Shown here one piece after another: positions 22,504 through 33,159 of a stretch of DNA of 64,000 nucleotides; the first letter of the stretch is position 1, and each line of letters opens with the position of its first letter. A program made the translations under genes and the position numbers. Origin of the DNA: Bufo bufo (lineage: Eukaryota > Chordata > Amphibia > Anura > Bufonidae); the NCBI RefSeq assembly GCF_905171765.1, contig NC_053392.1, forward strand, positions 341,031,010-341,095,009, in the 5' to 3' direction. Under the pieces are notes generated by a model. It worked only from the letters and a program-made list of their open reading frames with translations. It did no database searches and was not told the DNA's origin.

Positions 22504-22768
22504 GGGTCCATTCACACATCCGTAGAGTGTCTGCACCCGTTCCGCAATTATCCGGAATGGGTGCGGACCTATTCATTCTCTATGGGGCAGGAATGGATGC
22601 GGACAGCACACAGTGTGCTGTCCGTATCCGCATTTCCAGAGCGCGGCCCCGAAATTCTGGTCCGCGGCTCCAGAAAAAATAGCACTTGCGGACAAAAATA
22701 GGCAGTTCTATGGGAGTGCTGGCTGGATTTGCGGATCCGCAATACACTACGGACGTGTGAATGGACCC
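22504..22768. mobile_element. Palindromic MITE with GGGTCCATTCACAC ends
   Basis: The left end GGGTCCATTCACACATCCG is the near complement of the right end CGGACGTGTGAATGGACCC. The interior repeats GTGCGGAC and TCCGTATCCGC in both orientations. The flanks are TTA on the left and TAA on the right, so the duplication is unclear. It shares its right flank with the next MITE. Confidence 0.75.
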
Positions 22769-22771
22769 TAA

Positions 22772-23083
22772 GGGCTGTTTTACCCGAGCGAGTCCATTGC
22801 GGGAATCACGCTCCGTGTGTGAGTGTGATCCTCCGCTCTGGACTTGCAGGAGCGCACAGCATTATCATTATTTATAATGCTGTGTGTCTCTGCATGGCCT
22901 TTTTTCCACACAATAATAGTGACATAAAGCTGTCAGTATGATTCTGTAGAAATAAGGTCAAGCAGAGGCACACAGCATTATAAATCATGATAATGCCGTG
23001 CGCTGCTGCAAGTCCAGAGCAGAGGATCACACTCACACACGGAGCGTGATTCCCGCAATGGACTCGCTTGGGTGAAACAGCCC
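22772..23083. mobile_element. Palindromic MITE with TAA duplication
   Basis: It is flanked by TAA at 22769-22771 and 23084-23086. The ends GGGCTGTTTTACCCGAGCG and the complement of CGCTTGGGTGAAACAGCCC pair well. Long arms share TGATCCTCCGCTCTGGACTT and its inverse. It is consistent with a PIF/Harbinger-type element. Confidence 0.8.
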
Positions 23084-23086
23084 TAA

Positions 23087-23737
23087 CTCACATCTCCTTG
23101 AACCCACCTATACATTCCAAATAGAGACTTCTATTTGCATCATTTTGCAGTGGCTGCCACTCTAGAGACAAGAATCAAAACTGTACTGTGTTCTTATAGC
23201 TAGTATTGATCTTATCATACATATTGATGTGCCACAGATTGCACTCGGATAGAAGTGATAATTTCCATACATCCTGTAATTTCACACAAATCGGAGAGAA
23301 AGCATTTTTTCCATGTACTGTATTTCTATGTTTTTATTAAAACTTGTCATTGGGGACCATCATTTAATTTAATCGATGAATATATAAAAAAATTATGTAA
23401 AAATTCATAAGGTTTTATATGCCACACATACATTATGCAAATAGGCTGACTTATCTCCAAAGTCTGAGCCAAGATTTCTGTCAGGCTGCTCCTGTCATGT
23501 CCAGCACCATCCACATAATCTTACCATAACTTTTTCTGGCAGTAAAATCTTGAGGTTGTAAATAAAAAAGAATTTTAGCAGTAATAATGTCAGAATCTGC
23601 TCTAGAGATGTAGCTATCTAATGGTGACAGGTGAAATGAAGGGAGTGCATTATCTTACAGCCCTCTGTAAGCTGTGTTCTCTGGAACAAAAATAGTTAAA
23701 AGTTACAAACTCTGCAGCAGGTAAAGTTTTGGGCTAA
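23087..23737. other. No recognised feature
   Basis: About 650 bp of AT-rich DNA with no repeat family or open frame I can support. Confidence 0.45.
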
Positions 23738-23741
23738 TTAA

Positions 23742-24029
23742 AGGGGTTTTCTGGGATTTTCATATTGATACCCTATCCTCAGAATAGGTCATAAATATGA
23801 GATTGGAAGGGGTCTGACTCCTAGCACCCCCACGTTCTGCACTTAGACCTATTTCTAGGCCATGTGATGTCCATCTGTCACATAGTCTAGGTGCAGCTCA
23901 GTCCTATTCAAGTGAATAGAGCGGATCTGCGATACCATGTAGAGCCGCTATTCAATGGCACTGTGCTTGGTAAGCTGCCAGGAGGCCACGTCGCCCACCG
24001 GAACTCTTCATCATGCAGCTGAAAACCCC
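23742..24029. mobile_element. TTAA-flanked MITE (AGGGGTTTTC ends)
   Basis: TTAA stands at 23738-23741 and 24030-24033. The ends AGGGGTTTTC and GAAAACCCC are inverted apart from one terminal base. The start TTAAAGGGG fits the TTAAAGGRR terminal pattern reported for Xenopus T2-MITEs. A fragment with related interior (GACTACCAGCACCCC) lies near 59752. Confidence 0.75.
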
Positions 24030-24033
24030 TTAA

Positions 24034-25355
24034 ACCCTTGTTGGCATGTTGTTTTAATCCTCTCCTTTCCAGAAACCACAGCTTAGTGCCACAACAGAGC
24101 TTCTGTACACATACCAGGAAAGCACCACAAGAGCTCAGCAGGCAATGTAAGCAACCTTACTGGCACATGTTATTGGGAATACTACTTTGTGTCAGGATGA
24201 GCTGCTCCTTTGGACTCCTGGTGAGGAACAATGTACAGTGAGCACGGAGAGGGGGAAAGGAGAGGTGGAGTGATAGTTGAAAGAATGGTGGTTGTAGTTG
24301 CTACTCACTCGCGCTCCTCTGGACCATGTAGTGATGGGAAGGGAGAACCTTTCTTCCCTTTGGGGGACACCCTGATTCTGGGATTTCACCTGCCTGAAGC
24401 TTGTTCAGGGAGCCCTTGGTGTTGATGAATTGTAATATGCAAGACAGGGTCCCCTGAAGCTTGGAGGCAATAATGAGGCAGTTTTTAACAGTAGAACAGT
24501 TCTTTACTTGTAGATAGAGTTGAAGCACATCAGTAACAGTTCTCAGCATGCACGGACTGGCAGTTGTTACACAATGTGCAATTTCCACAGTTCTTACTGG
24601 TTATAGAGTTGCAAAGGTAGTTAATAGGCTAATATTTTTTTTTTACAACAATTTGCCTCACATTGCAGTTCTCAAGCTGACTTTAGCATAAGCATCCATA
24701 AATAGGGTTGCAACACTTCTCACTGTGCAACCATGTGTGGCCCCCAATGTCAGACTAAGTTCTGCACTGGTTTCACAGGTTTTTATACTCACAGTTAATT
24801 GTACTACAGGTTTCCATGGTGGGATGTGGCATAGTGGGCATATCCGGATTGTGCCTTTTTAATATATAAAAGTATTTATCCTGTACTGTAAACATCGTAA
24901 TGGAAAAAAAAATGCCCAAATCACCATTTTATGGTCACTTCATTGTCCAAAAAACTTTGAATAAAAAGTAATAAAAAACTCATATATACCCAAAAATCGT
25001 TTCAATAAAAATTAAAGCACACCCTACAAAAAAAATAAAAAATGCACTACAAAGCTTTGTGAATGGAATTAAAAAGTTATCAGAATATGGTGATGCAAAG
25101 ATTTTATTTATTTTGTATGTAGCAAAGCATAAACATAAATTTGGTATTGTAATTTTAATGACCTGTAGACTAGAGGTAACAATCATTTTTACCACTCAAG
25201 GACCACTGTAAAAATAAAACCGGTAATAAAATAGCAATTTTTTTTCCAATTCCATCTCATTAAGAATTTTTCACAGCTTTCCAATACACTGTATGGAGTT
25301 TTAAAAGGCGCCATTAGAATGGACAACATGCCCCTCTAAAAACTGTGAACGAATA
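24034..25355. other. No assignable feature
   Basis: The stretch 24180-24830 has a mixed composition and lacks open frames. It could be a decayed LTR, but I see no paired ends. From 24890 it is AT-rich and resembles the interior of the TTAA element at 6848-9909 (poly-A runs, ACTCATATATACCC phrases). Confidence 0.35.
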
Positions 25356-25356
25356 T

Positions 25357-25407
<51 letters not shown>

Positions 25408-25420
25408 CCTCTGTGAACGA

Positions 25421-25488
<68 letters not shown>

Positions 25489-25518
25489 ACACATATATAC
25501 ACACACATATACACACAC
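25356..25518. repeat. (TA)n microsatellites, duplicated
   Basis: Two TA runs (about 25357-25404 and 25422-25472) are separated by GCCCCTCTGTGAACGAATAA, which repeats the text just upstream of the first run (CCCCTCT...GTGAACGAATA). The second run passes into ACATATAC repeats. Tc1 transposon C begins here. Confidence 0.9.
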
Positions 25519-25670
25519 TGCATGTCCAAAAAAAAAGTCGCCACCTGGTTTTAACTAAGCAAATAGGTATGAGCCTCCTATTGGATAATTACTGCATGGG
25601 TGATTATCTTTTAGCTGGCAACAAGTTATTTAACACCAACTGGTGCAATGAGTTGCTTCTCATTTCTTAA

Positions 25671-26012
25671 AGGGAACCTGTCACCGGCATTTTGTGTATA
25701 GAGCTGAGGACATGGGTTGCTAGATGGCCGCTAGCACATCCGCAATACCCAGTCCCCATAGCTCTCTGTGCTTTTATTGTGTCAAAAAAACGATTTGATA
25801 CATATGCAAATGAACCTGAGATGAGTCCTATACGTGAGATGAGTCAGGGACAGGACTCATCTCAGGTTAATTTGCATATGTATCAAATCGTTTTTTTTTT
25901 ACACAATAAAAGCACACAGAGCTATGGGGACTGGGTATTGCGGATGTACTAGTGGCCATCTAGCAACCCATGTCCTCAGCTAGATACACAAAATCCCGGT
26001 GACAGGTTCCCT
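25671..26012. mobile_element. TTAA-flanked palindromic MITE (AGGGAACCTGTCACCGG ends)
   Basis: TTAA stands at 25667-25670 and 26013-26016, and the terminal repeats are AGGGAACCTGTCACCGG and its complement. Arms of about 160 bp pair nearly completely around a loop near 25840. The start TTAAAGGGAA fits the TTAAAGGRR pattern of Xenopus T2-MITEs. The 3' end of a relative (GGTGACAGATTCCCTTTAA) occurs near 53617. Confidence 0.9.
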
Positions 26013-26022
26013 TTAAACAACC

Positions 26023-27078
26023 ATGTCGAAAGACACATCTCGTGGTTGTGGAAAAGATGTTAGTCTGTTTGAGAAGGGTCAAATCATTGGCATGCATCAA
26101 GCAGAGAAAACATCTAAGGAGATTGCAGAAACTACTAAAATTGGGTTAAGAACTGTCCAACGCATTATTAAAAACTGGAAGGATAGTGGGGACCCATCGT
26201 ATTCGAGGAAGAAATGTGGCGGGAAAGAAATCCTGAATGTTCGTGATCGGCAATCACTTAAATGTTTGGTGAAATCAAATCGAAGAAAAACAACAGTAGA
26301 ACTCAGGGCTATGTTTAATAGTGAAAGTAAGAGCATTTCCACATGCACAATGCAAAGGGAACTCAAGGGATTGGGACTGAACAGCTGTGTAGTCGTAAAA
26401 AAAACACTAATCAGTGAGGCAAACCAGAAAAAAAGGCTTCAATTTGCTAGGGAGCATAAAGATTGGACTCTGGAGCAATGGAAGGAGGTCATGTGGTCTG
26501 ATGAGTCAAGATTTACCCTGTTCCAGGGTGATGGGCACATCAGGGTAAGAAGAGAGGCAGATGAAGTGATGCACCCATCATGCCTAGTGCCTACTGTACA
26601 ACCCTGTGGGGGCAGTGCTATGATCTGGTGTTGCTGCAGTCGGTCAGGTCTAGGTTCAGCAACAGTATGTGCTCCAAGAAAGAGGTCAGCTGACTACCTG
26701 AACATACTGAATGACCAGGTTATTCCATCAATGGATTTTTTCTTCCCTGATGGCACAGGCATATTCCAAGATGACAATGCCAGGATTCATCAGGCTCAAA
26801 TTGTGAAAGAGTGGTTCAGGGAGCATGAGACATAATTTTCACACGTGAATTGGCCACCACAGAGTCCAGACCTTAACCCCATTGAGAATCTTTGGGATGT
26901 GCTGGAGAAGGCTTTGCGCAGCAGTCATACTCTACCATCATGAATGCAAGATCTTGGTGAAAAATGAATACCACACTGGATGGAAATAAATCTTGTGACA
27001 TTACAGAAGCTTATTGAAACAATGCCACAGCAAATGCGTGCCGTAATCAAAGCTAAAGGCGGTCCAACTAAATATTAG
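26023..27078 (+). pseudogene. Tc1 transposase (transposon C), three nonsense codons
   Basis: The frame starts [19 protein letters not shown] and keeps one phase over all 352 codons. A paired-like HTH part is visible ([20 protein letters not shown]). Catalytic residues are D in [10 protein letters not shown] in [10 protein letters not shown] and E in PDLNPIE, the DD34E spacing class. In-frame stops occur at 26833 (ACA TAA TTT, replacing a likely Ser) and twice near 26940-26970. It ends KAKGGPTKY. No frameshift is seen, so it is the best-preserved transposase in the window. Confidence 0.93.
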
Positions 27079-27114
27079 AGTGAGTGACCTTTTTTTTTTG
27101 GTGGCGACTTTTCT

Positions 27115-27172
27115 TATATATATATATATACATATACACACACACACACACATATATATTATATATATATAA
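27115..27172. repeat. TA/CA microsatellite
   Basis: TATATATA, then CACACACACA, then TATATATA directly follow the Tc1 terminus. Confidence 0.9.
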
Positions 27173-27714
27173 AACAGTGACCAAACACTGACTGTGTGAA
27201 AGCGGAGCCTTAGATATATCAAATACATCTGCTTAAGTCCTCATTCACATGTTCATTTCCATGATGACATTTGTGACAAGATGATCAGTGGTCCGTCTAT
27301 GAGGATGTCCATGAAGAATCCATGTTTGGTCCGTGTGTTCATTTTTTGTTCTCCATGTGTCATCTGTATTCCATGGACACTGCTAGGCTAAAAATCAATT
27401 TCCAGGGAATCTCCTGCCAATAGTCAAAAAAATCCATGAAAATCATGGAGCAAACATGGATGGCATCCGTGTTGTGTCAGTAGTTTTCAAGGACGCATAT
27501 ACATTAATGTGCGAGAGAGATCCGTAATCACTAGTGTTGGGCGAGAATGCTCGGCCGAACACTTTTTTACTCGAGCATCACGACGTTTGGCACATCGCGG
27601 TGTTTGGCTACGCAGCCAATAAACGTGCACGGAGGTACTGGCACTCACTGTAATGTTGGCTACTGGCATTACAGTGATTTACTGGCCGGAACGCGTTATA
27701 TAGTGTGCTACATA

Positions 27715-28895
27715 CAGTGGATGTAAAAAGTCTACACACCTCTGTTAAAATGTCAGGTTTTTGTGATGTAAAAAAATGAGACAAAGATAAATCATTTCAG
27801 AACTTTTTCCACCTTTAATGTGATCTAAGTGCACACCCTTTTATAACTGGGGATGTAGCTGTGTTCAGAATTAAGCAATCACATTCAAAATCATGTTAAA
27901 TAGGAGTCGGCATACACCTGCCATCATTTAAAGTGTCTCTAATTAACCCCAAATAAAGTTCAGCTGCTCTAGTTAGTCTTTCCAGAAATTTTCTTAGTTG
28001 AATCCCACAGCAAAAGCCATGGTCCACAGAGAGCTTCCAAAGCATCAGAGGGATCTCATTGTTAAAAAGTATCAGTCAGGAGAAGGTTACAAACAAGAAG
28101 AAAACTGGTCTGGGAGGCTACCAAGAGGCCTACAGCAACATTAAAGGAGATGCAGTAACATCTGGCAAGTACTGGCTGTGTAGTACATGTGACAACAATC
28201 TCCCGTATTCTTCATATGTCTGGGCTATGGGGTAGAGTGGCAAGATGAAAGCCTTTTCTTACGAAGAAAAACATCCAAGCCAGGCTATATTTTGCAAAAA
28301 CACATCTGAAGTCTCCCAAAAGCATGTGGGAAAAGGTGTTATGGTATGATGAAACCAAGGTTGAACTTTTTGACCATAATTCCAAAAGATATGTTTTGCA
28401 CAAAAACAACACAGCACATCACTAAAAGAACACCATACCCACAGTAAAGCATGGTGGTGGCAGCATCATGCTTTGGGGCTGCTTTTCTTCAGCTGGAACT
28501 GGGGCTTAGTTAAGCTAGAGGAAATTATGAACAGTTACAAATACCAGTCAATATTGGCACAAAACCTTCATGCTTCTGCTAGAAAGCTGAGCATGAAGAG
28601 GAACTTCATCTTTCAGCATGACAACGGCCAAAAGCATACATCCAAATGAACAAAGGAATGGCTTCACCAGAAGAAGATTAAAGTTTTGGAATGGCCCAGC
28701 CAGAGCCCAGACCTGAATCCGATTGAAAATCTGTGGGGTGATCTGAAGAGGGCTGTGCACAGGAGATGCCCTTGCAATCTGACAGATTTGGAGTGTTTTT
28801 GCAAAGAAGTCTTGGCAAATCTTGCCAAGTCGAAATGTGCCATGCTGATAGACTCGTACCCAAAAAGACTGAGTGCTGTAATAAAATCAAAAGGT
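27715..28895 (+). mobile_element. Tc1-like transposon D, truncated, with decayed transposase
   Basis: It begins CAGTGGATGTAAAAAGTCTA after TA at 27713-27714. A strongly decayed transposase runs from about 27990 with stops and shifts. Its C-terminal part (from 28686) is clear: [20 protein letters not shown] with the catalytic Glu, then [16 protein letters not shown]. The right terminal repeat is missing after about 28895, where unrelated sequence leads into the hAT remnant. Confidence 0.85.
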
Positions 28896-28949
28896 GCTTG
28901 TCTGACCTCTGTGAGGTTTTATGCAACTTTGAGTAATCAACACAGATGG

Positions 28950-29941
28950 TGAGCGGCGATGCCCCTATTATCAGCGTAACCATCCCACTTCTGTGTATAC
29001 TGAAACGCTCGCTGCTCACAATGAAGGCGGACGCTTTGCATGTAGAAGAGGTGGAAATGGGGGAAAACAGTACACAGGGTGATAGCCAGACCACCCTCGG
29101 TTCATCTTCTCAGCCAAATTGGATGATGAGGAGGAGGAGGAGCAGGAGAGGGTTGCCTCCACTACAGAGGGTAGTACCCATAGCAGGTTTATTTCATCTG
29201 TTCAGCTTGGATGGGCCGAAGAAGAGGATGAGGAGATTGAGGGTCATCATTCTGATTAGGACAGAGAAGTCTTGTCTGTTGGGACTCTGGCACACATGGC
29301 TGACTTTATGTTATGCTGCGTTTCCCGTGACCCTCGCGTTATACGCATTTTGGCCAACAACGATTACTGGTTGTTCACCCTTCTCGACCCCCGCTACACA
29401 AAGAGAACTTCTTATCTCATTCCTGTGGTGGAGAGGACTAGCAAAATGGTGCAATACCAGAAGGTCCTTGTGGAAAAATTGCTCCAAAAATTTCCAGCTG
29501 ACAACACTGGCGGCAGAGTACGTAGTTCCTTGGGCAACCGAGGAGGGGAGGGGAACACACAGCAGTTCCAACAGAGGCCTGGGACAGTTTCATGACACCC
29601 CGCCAGCACCCTCACCCTGCCTAGTGTCACAAGGAGAGAAAAGTTTTGGAAGATGGTGAAGGAGTACGTAGCAGACCCTGTCAGCGTCCTCAATGATCCC
29701 TCTGTGCCATACAACTATTGGGTGTCCAAGCTGGACACGTGGCATGAACTGGCATACTACGCCTTGGAGGTGCTGGCCTGCCCTGCCGCCAGCGTTTTGT
29801 CAGAGCGGATATTTAGTGCTGCTGGGGGCATAATAACTGATAAGCGCATCTGACTGTCAACTGAAAAAGTTGACTCTTATCAAAATGAACAAGGCCTGGA
29901 TTGCCCCTGACTTCTCTACTCCACCAGAGGAAAGCAGCTGA
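28950..29941 (+). pseudogene. hAT transposase C-terminal remnant
   Basis: Pieces in several frames read as a hAT transposase. These include DPRVIRILANNDYWLFTLLD (29319-29385), a broken middle, then DTWHELAYYALEVLACPAAS with VLSERIFSAAGGIITDKR (29720-29850). The last is the C-terminal dimerisation signature of hAT proteins. The frame then shifts and ends PDFSTPPEESS before TGA near 29940. Frameshifts near 29397 and 29850 and loss of the N-terminal half make it inactive. Confidence 0.8.
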
Positions 29942-30093
29942 ACATAAAGGCACTTTAAATGTGGCTTTTATGGTGTATTAAATACACTGTATTCTCATGC
30001 ACCCTTTCCACAACAAAAAAAGGTATATGGTTCAATCTTCCTTTTCTCGTCCTCCTCCTTCTCCATCATATCAACATGCTTATTAGGCTGCAC

Positions 30094-30590
30094 TCGCTCC
30101 TAATGTTTTTGAGGGTTAGCTCAGCAGCAGACCCTCACCCCTAATGTTTTAGAAGGTCACCAGCAGGCCCTCGCCCATAATGTTTTAGATGGTCAGCTCA
30201 GCAGCAGACCCTCACCCCTAATGTTTTAGAAGGTCAGATCAGCAGCAGACCCTCACCCCTAATGTTTTTGAAGGTCAGATCAGCAGCAGACCCTCACCCC
30301 TAATTTTTTAGATGGTCAGATCAGCAGCAGGCCCTCGCCCCTAATGTTTTATAAGATCATATCAGCAGCAGGCACTCGCCCCTAATTTCTTAGATGGTCA
30401 GCTCAGCAGTAGACCCTTACCCCTAATTTTTTAGATGGTCAGATCAGCAGCAGACCCTCACCCCTAATGTTTTAGATGGTCAGATCAGCAGTAGGCCCTT
30501 GCCCCTAATGTTTTAGAGGGTCAACAGCAGGCCCTTGCTCCTAATGTTTTAGAGAGTCACCAGCAGGCTATCAATCATAATTTTTCAAGG
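30094..30590 (+). repeat. 41-bp minisatellite, about 12 units
   Basis: The unit is about 41 bp. It contains CTCACCCCTAATGTTTTAGA then AGGTCAGATCAGCAGCAGAC, with several shortened copies (AGGTCACCAGCAGGC). It lies in the 3' untranslated part of the hAT element. Confidence 0.88.
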
Positions 30591-31417
30591 GTGTGTATGA
30601 TGCCCTACTTTATGTGTAACAAAGGGTGTATTGGAGTGCCAGTTCATTGTAATTTTTGTCAGCCCTTTCACTTAGTGCATAGGCTTTATGAGTGTAGGAG
30701 TCCCACTACATGAACAATTGTACCACAATGTGAATGAGGCCCTCCTTTATGTGATATACAGGTTGTATCGGAGTGGCTCTTCCTTGTAATTTTTGGCAGC
30801 ACTTGCACTTTATATACAAGTAAATATACAGGAAAGAATGTTTCCTAACAATTTTTCCTCTAAAATCGATTTTTATCTTCGGTTTGGTGCGAATTATTGT
30901 CAGTCTGTAAAAGTGGCGTACTACTCGGACAACATCGTTCCCAGCAGCGACCTGAGAGTCCAAGATGCATCCAAACATCCTCCCCATGCTGTTCCCCAGC
31001 CATTTCAGCGGTGTTTCCATCAATTTCTGACCTTTTCCTATGAACCAGATACCCTCCCCTCTGCAGAGCAGGGGGTGCCTGGTTTAATGCTCTGGTTCTC
31101 CCAATGACTTCCATTGTGCTCTGCACCTGAGCACTTTGGTGCTCGATCAACACTAGTAATCACGGGCAAAAATAGGCCATGCTTCCGTGAGGTCACCATA
31201 GACCCACAGTCCATGGAGTGTAAATATACACATTCAAGTTAATGGGTACGTGTGCTGTCTGTCTGCACGCGTCCATGATTTACTGACTGTGTGAAAGTGG
31301 TCTAAGGCTGGGCTCTCATGTAACTGCTGCATGGTGGTAGTGTGTCACACATGGTGTAGCAAACCTGCAGCGGTTTGCCGAGAATTGCTGTGGTTTCTAA
31401 ACAAGTGGAGGTAAAGC

Positions 31418-31700
31418 ACATGTAACATAGTAACATAGTACATAAGGCCGAAAAAAGACATTTGTCCATCCAGTTCGGCCTGTTATCCTGCAAGTTGATC
31501 CAGAGGAAGGCAAAAAAACCCTGTGAGGTAAAAGCCAATTTTCCTCACTTTAGGGGAATAAAAAATTCCTTCCCGACTCCAATCAGGCAATCAGAATAAC
31601 TGCCTGGATCAACGACCCCTCTCTAGTAGCTATAGCCTGTAATATTATTACGCTCTAGAAACACATCCAGGCCCCTCTTGAATTCCTTTATTGTATTTAT
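31418..31700 (-). mobile_element. 3' fragment of a CR1-like LINE
   Basis: It begins with the 3'-terminal repeat ACATAGTAACATAGTACATA (minus strand of ATGTTACTATGT) and continues as the same sequence found at 47741-48030. Only the 3' untranslated region and the first coding bases are present. Confidence 0.8.
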
Positions 31701-32244
31701 GTACATTTATGTGTTTCTCTTCTGCTTGCAGAGAAACCGTAGTGGCCTCAGCGGTTTGCCATGATATGCAGCTTGGTACCACCCCAAAGCTAAACTGTGT
31801 TCATATATAATATTGTGTTCTCATTTTTAACATACTGTATATATTGTGAAAAAAGAATGTAAAAGTGTAGTTTATTTTTTTCCAATACAACTCTATGTGA
31901 CAGATTCCACTGTATGTTATCCGTCTGAGGCATCTACATTAGAGGGAACAGTGGCGTAGGGATCGCCATAGCAACCATAGCAGTGGCTATGGGGCCCTAC
32001 GCCACTGGGGGCCCGTCCGACCGCATTCAGTTTTTTTTTTAATTAATTAACACACACAGACACTACACACAGGCAGCCAGGAGGTGGCGTAACTAACGGG
32101 AAGCAGCTGCTTGGGGGCCTGACAGTTTATTTTCAAGTTAGTTAAATATCGATGTCTTAATGTTCAGGGCTCCCTTCACAGCAGCGTTCTTAATGTTCAG
32201 GCCCCCTCGCTAATGTACTCTAATCTTACTGTATTCTAAAGTCT

Positions 32245-32325
32245 CCTGATGTATCTGGGATTCGAACCCACAACCTCCAATGTATCAGTGGCAAAGCATT
32301 TACCCTCACAACCATAAAGGCTGCA
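32245..32325 (-). other. tRNA-like sequence (left copy)
   Basis: On the minus strand a box-A-like stretch (TATGGTTGTGAGGGTAAATG) is followed by a perfect box B (GGTTCGAATCC). The arms do not fold into a convincing complete cloverleaf, so I treat it as tRNA-derived and not as a working tRNA gene. Confidence 0.6.
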
Positions 32326-32346
32326 ATACAACTGATTGAAAAAAAT

Positions 32347-32472
32347 TGACACTTCTACTGTTATAGCTGGCTAAGTGTACATCTATACATATGACAGTTG
32401 CCCCAACACACCCAGCACTGCTATATCTCTATATGACAGTCATGTGTATAGATGTACACTTAGCCAGCTATA
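32347..32472. repeat. Inverted repeat between the tRNA-like copies
   Basis: ACTGTTATAGCTGGCTAAGT at 32357 returns as its complement (ACTTAGCCAGCTATAACAGT) ending at 32477. Together with the flanking tRNA-like copies, the whole of 32245-32575 is a degenerate palindrome. Confidence 0.8.
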
Positions 32473-32494
32473 ACAGTCAGCAGCAAGGCAGCTC

Positions 32495-32575
32495 TTATGG
32501 TTTTGTGGTTAGATGCTTTGCCTCTGATACAGAAGGTCGTGGGTTTGAATCCCAGCAGAAACCTTTTCTGAAATA
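32495..32575 (+). other. tRNA-like sequence (right copy)
   Basis: The box-A-like stretch TATGGTTTTGTGGTTAGATG and box B GGTTTGAATCC are present, with one change in box B relative to the left copy. It shows the same degenerate cloverleaf and opposite orientation to the left copy. Confidence 0.6.
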
Positions 32576-32819
32576 CAAGCACTGACTCCATATATGGACA
32601 TACAGGGCGGGACACAATACAGGGAGGGACACAGGAAGAGGCTGCATCGCATCGCTGACATGGAGGTAAGTAGAAGTGTTTATTTTATTTTTTTTAATAC
32701 CCGACTGTTACTGCCATGGGAGGAGCGGGGGGCACTTGATACTGGCACATGGGGGGAGGGGGGTTGGTACCTGACCTGATACTGGCACCTGGGGGGGGGG
32801 GGGGGGGAGGCACCTGATA

Positions 32820-33102
32820 CTGTGGATGGCACTGTTTAGGGGATGGGGATCTGTGTATGGCACTATTTAGGGGAGGGGGGGTCTGTTGATGGCACTATTT
32901 AGGGGAGGGGGGGTCTGTTGATGGCACTATTTAGGGGAGGGGGGGTCTGTTGATGGCACTGTTTAGGGGAGGGGGATCTGTGGATGGCACTGTTTAGGGG
33001 AGGGGGATCTGTGGATGGCACTATTTAGGGGAGGGGGATCTGTGGATTGCACCATTTAGGGGAGGGGGATCTGTGGACGGCACGGGGGGGGGGGGGGGGG
33101 GC
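32820..33102 (+). repeat. G-rich tandem repeat, 31-32-bp units
   Basis: About eight units contain GATGGCACT, (A/G)TTTAGGGGAGG and GGGG(G)TCTGT. The run ends in a block of about 18 G (33085-33102). A further run of 17-18 G lies near 32791. The strand can form G-quadruplexes. Confidence 0.88.
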
Positions 33103-33159
33103 CATAAATTTTTTTTGCTATGGGGCCCATGCATTTCTAGCTACGCCCCTGAGAGGGAA

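Larger units (their letters stand above)
25519..27116 (+). mobile_element. Tc1-like transposon C
   Basis: The ends TGCATGTCCAAAAAAAAAGT/CGCCACC on the left and GGTGGCGACTTTTC on the right are inverted. Both ends sit in TA microsatellites, so the TA duplication cannot be separated from the array. The full transposase region is present on the plus strand. A TTAA MITE lies in the 5' region, directly before the start codon. Confidence 0.9.
27532..31155 (+). mobile_element. hAT transposon remnant with 8-bp duplication
   Basis: It is flanked by GTAATCAC at 27524-27531 and 31156-31163. The ends TAGTGTTGGGCGAG and CTCGATCAACACTA are inverted. A plus-strand hAT transposase remnant (28950-29941) ends with the family's C-terminal signature. 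A Tc1 is inserted near the left end and a minisatellite lies in the 3' part. The 8-bp duplication and the coding remnant agree. Confidence 0.9.
27236..31305. mobile_element. Possible MITE hosting the hAT element
   Basis: Left text CTTAAGTCCTCATTCACATG and the complement of the right text CATGATTTACTGACTGTGTGAAAG...CTAAG (31274-31305) are similar inverted ends. The hAT element at 27532-31155 lies between them. Without the hAT insertion this would be a MITE of about 440 bp. The match is imperfect. Confidence 0.4.
31949..33151. mobile_element. Non-autonomous hAT-type element with tRNA-like pair
   Basis: It is flanked by AGAGGGAA at 31941-31948 and 33152-33159. The ends CAGTGGCGTAG and CTACGCCCCTG are inverted. 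Inside it holds two tRNA-like sequences in inverted orientation around a hairpin spacer, and a G-rich tandem repeat. No transposase is encoded. The 8-bp duplication suggests hAT. Confidence 0.85.

Noticed and set aside
24034..24890. Possible solo LTR or endogenous-retrovirus remnant
   Set aside because: No TG...CA ends, target duplication or second copy could be found in the window.
25301..25544. IYIYIY- and VYMCVY-type peptides
   Set aside because: They are translations of TA and CA microsatellites. The same holds near 4683-4773, 27001-27228 and 61800-61948.
28946..29659. A 237-codon open frame as a possible host gene
   Set aside because: Recognisable hAT residues occur in other frames over the same DNA and this frame shows no domain, so it is a shadow of the hAT remnant.
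32245..32575. Two functional tRNA genes
   Set aside because: Box B is good, but I cannot fold complete cloverleafs, and the copies lie in an inverted pair within a transposon. I list them as tRNA-like only.
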